A stretch of 8,010 nt of DNA from Betaproteobacteria bacterium (lineage in GTDB: Bacteria; Pseudomonadota; Gammaproteobacteria; Burkholderiales; Burkholderiaceae_E), in NCBI GenBank assembly GCA_009922405.1, contig RFVZ01000114.1:1-8010 (forward strand), read 5' to 3'. Under the pieces are notes generated by a model. It ran no database searches and was not told the origin of the DNA. It saw only the letters and a list, made by a program, of their open reading frames with translations. Both the position numbers and the translations under genes were made by a program. Below are positions 5,999 to 8,010 of this stretch, piece by piece. How positions within the stretch are numbered: position 1 is the first letter of the stretch; each line of letters opens with the position of its first letter.

Positions 5999-8010
5999 CT
6001 AGAACAGGGGCCGCGGCGGCAATGCGGATCAGTTGACCGTCCTTCACACGCGGCTCGAGCAAACGTCCCTTTTTGCCCCTTGAGCCTTCGTAATTCGCCA
6101 ATTCGCGGGCGCTCATGGTTCTTTCCACAGACTTGCTCGCCCTTCCCGTACCGCGGACCAACATTCCGGTACCGCCGTAAGCCTCCACTGCCGCGAGTTG
6201 CTCTCCAGCTTCAAGCGCCATGAGTGAACTGCCACGCCCTCCACTGCGCAGCACTTTGACTTCAGAGACCGGATAAGTCAGCAGACGTCCCCCCGAAGAC
6301 AGGCAGGCGAAGCGAAGTACCCCGCCGCCAGCTGCCTCCGACCCAAGCAAGACTGGACGCAACAGCCAATCATCAGGTTCGATTGTCAGAAAGGACTTTC
6401 CACTGCGGTTTCGACCAATCCAATCACTCGCAAGACAAGACAGACCGTTGCCGCCGCTGGTGGCCAAAACAATGCCTCCATCAGGAGGCGCCGCAAAGAC
6501 CCAGGCGACCTTGCTGCCAGGCGCCAAATCAATCAAGCTTGTCACAGGCTGGCCATCACCCCGCCCACCGGGCAATGCGCTCACCGCAACCGAAAAGACG
6601 CGCCCATCCGACGCGATTACAAGCAGTGCATCGGTGCTGCGGGCTTCGTACGAACCGTCAAACCCATCGCCCGGCTTGAAACTGGCCTGCGTGGCGTCAT
6701 GGCCGTGACCCTGCCGCGTTCGAACCCAGCCCTTCTCCGACACGATAACCGTCACCGCCTCATCCACGATGCGCACTTCAACCACCGCGCGGGTTGCGGC
6801 TTCAATCCGCGTGCGCCGTGGATCACCGTATTGCTTGGCGTCTTGCTCGACCTCACGGATCACTTGGCGCCGCATCGCTTTCGAGTCACCAAGCAGCGCT
6901 TCGAGCGTGGTCTTCTCCGCCCGCAACGTGGCGAGTTCCTGTTCGATCTTGATCGATTCAAGCCGGGCGAGCTGGCGCAGACGGATCTCAAGAACGTCTT
7001 CCGCCTGCCGGTCGCTTAGTAAAAATCGCGCCATCAACGCGGATTTGGGCTCATCCGACTCGCGGATCGTTGCGATGACTTCATCGATCGACAGCAAAAC
7101 CAGGAGCCGCCCCTCAAGGATGTGGATTCGATCATCCACCCGCTCCAGACGGTGCCGGGTTCGCCGCGTGACGGTCGCAATTCGAAACTCACACCACTCG
7201 CGCAGAATATCGAGTAGCCCCTTCTGGCGGGGACGACCATCGAGACCGATCATCACCAGGTTGCAGGGCACCGATGTTTCCAAACTCGTATGCGCGAGCA
7301 GAACATTAATAAATTCTGACTGGGCGAGTCGTGATGATCGCGGCTCGAAAACCAATCGAACAGCCGCCTCCCGGCCCGACTCATCTCGTACCCGTTCGAG
7401 AACACTCAAGATCGTCTGCTTGAGCTGAAGTTGTTCGGGACTGACCGTCTTCTTGCCGAGGCGGGGCCGCGGGTTGGTCAGATCCTCGATTTCTTCCAGT
7501 ACCTTCTGTGCCGAGGTACCGTGCGGTAGCTCGGTGACAACGAGTTGCCACTGCCCACGCGCAAGGTCTTCGATTTTCCAGCTTGCCCGGACCTTGATCG
7601 ACCCGCGCCCGCTCGCGTAGATCTCCCGTAGCTCGGCTGCCGATGAAATGATTTGACCGCCCCCCGGAAAATCGGGTCCGGGCAAAACCTGAAGCACTGC
7701 GTCCAGCGAGTCACCGTCGCGCATCACCACCACGGCGGCGGCGGCCACCTCACGCAAATTGTGCGGTGGAATCTCAGTGGCCAAACCCACGGCAATCCCA
7801 GAGGCCCCATTGAGTAGCACCATCGGCAAGCGGGATGGCAGGAGGCTGGGTTCCTGGGTCGAACCATCGTAATTCGGCACAAAATCAACCGTCCCCGCGT
7901 CGATTTCATCGAGCAATAGCCGGGCATACGGTGTCAGACGAGCCTCGGTGTAGCGCATTGCCGCCGCGCCATCACCATCGCGAGAGCCAAAGTTACCCTG
8001 CCCATCGATC
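5991..8010 (-). CDS. parC: ParC, DNA topoisomerase IV subunit A (N-terminus outside window)
   Basis: ParC is the DNA-breaking subunit of topoisomerase IV (ParC2ParE2), which decatenates daughter chromosomes. The frame runs off the right edge, so the ATG at 7958 is internal. The first visible residues are IDGQGNFGSRDGDGAAA, followed by MRYTEARLTPYA. The catalytic tyrosine is in R-Y-T, codon 7952-7950. By alignment to E. coli Tyr120, about 100 residues, including the quinolone-resistance region, are missing. FVPNYDGS, LLNGASGIAVGLATEIPPHN and GGGQI belong to the winged-helix/tower core. A long Leu-, Arg- and Glu-rich coiled-coil region follows (bases about 6850-7150). The C-terminal blades lack a GyrA box (QRRGGKG). 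They end with SARELANYEGSRGKKGRLLE, which resembles the ParC terminus rather than GyrA. The gene overlaps dsbB by 8 bases at its end. ParC rather than GyrA is well supported by the C-terminal domain. Confidence 0.95.
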   Translation of the reverse strand, partial: IDGQGNFGSRDGDGAAAMRYTEARLTPYARLLLDEIDAGTVDFVPNYDGSTQEPSLLPSRLPMVLLNGASGIAVGLATEIPPHNLREVAAAAVVVMRDGDSLDAVLQVLPGPDFPGGGQIISSAAELREIYASGRGSIKVRASWKIEDLARGQWQLVVTELPHGTSAQKVLEEIEDLTNPRPRLGKKTVSPEQLQLKQTILSVLERVRDESGREAAVRLVFEPRSSRLAQSEFINVLLAHTSLETSVPCNLVMIGLDGRPRQKGLLDILREWCEFRIATVTRRTRHRLERVDDRIHILEGRLLVLLSIDEVIATIRESDEPKSALMARFLLSDRQAEDVLEIRLRQLARLESIKIEQELATLRAEKTTLEALLGDSKAMRRQVIREVEQDAKQYGDPRRTRIEAATRAVVEVRIVDEAVTVIVSEKGWVRTRQGHGHDATQASFKPGDGFDGSYEARSTDALLVIASDGRVFSVAVSALPGGRGDGQPVTSLIDLAPGSKVAWVFAAPPDGGIVLATSGGNGLSCLASDWIGRNRSGKSFLTIEPDDWLLRPVLLGSEAAGGGVLRFACLSSGGRLLTYPVSEVKVLRSGGRGSSLMALEAGEQLAAVEAYGGTGMLVRGTGRASKSVERTMSARELANYEGSRGKKGRLLEPRVKDGQLIRIAAAAPVLDA

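Noticed and set aside
6769..7428. Plus-strand Ser/Arg-rich open frame of 219 codons opposite parC
   Set aside because: Its composition (runs of Ser and Arg) is what the complement of parC codons gives, and parC is certain on the other strand.
7956..7958. ATG at 7958 as the start of parC
   Set aside because: The conserved DGQGNFGSRDGD segment is in frame upstream to the window edge, and the catalytic Tyr would otherwise be at residue 3.

Overview
The window is ordinary, gene-dense chromosomal DNA from a Gram-negative proteobacterium. Moderately high GC, the CoxE-like VWA protein, the SpeE-like protein and the topoisomerase IV ParC / DsbB / AcuI set all suggest a betaproteobacterium, perhaps Burkholderiales-like. 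The lineage is inferred from how the proteins look, not from a search. Nearly every base is coding. No RNA genes, insertion sequences, CRISPR arrays, prophage or defence genes are visible, and no gene-free stretch exceeds 300 bases.

Layout from left to right: (1) the 3' part of a plus-strand CoxE-like VWA gene, running in from the left edge. (2) A minus-strand cluster, in transcription order htpG (Hsp90 chaperone), a SpeE-like methyltransferase-fold protein, and a GNAT acetyltransferase. These are 18 nt apart and then overlapping, so they look like one operon. A good sigma-32 (heat-shock) promoter match lies about 85 nt plus a short discriminator upstream of htpG. (3) A divergent plus-strand acuI/yhdH-type acrylyl-CoA reductase. 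(4) A second minus-strand pair, parC (topoisomerase IV subunit A, its N-terminus beyond the right edge) followed by dsbB, with an 8-nt overlap.

Both convergent junctions (VWA/GNAT and acuI/dsbB) overlap, and both carry a degenerate 6-bp tandem repeat at the 3' end of the minus-strand gene. Each repeat is translated into a low-complexity C-terminal tail: Asn-Ala rich on the GNAT protein and Ser-Thr rich on DsbB. This recurrence is the most unusual thing in the window. The heat-shock promoter, the enlarged acidic linkers in HtpG and a 26-bp near-perfect palindrome inside the SpeE-like gene also deserve a look. I see no convincing new multi-gene system.
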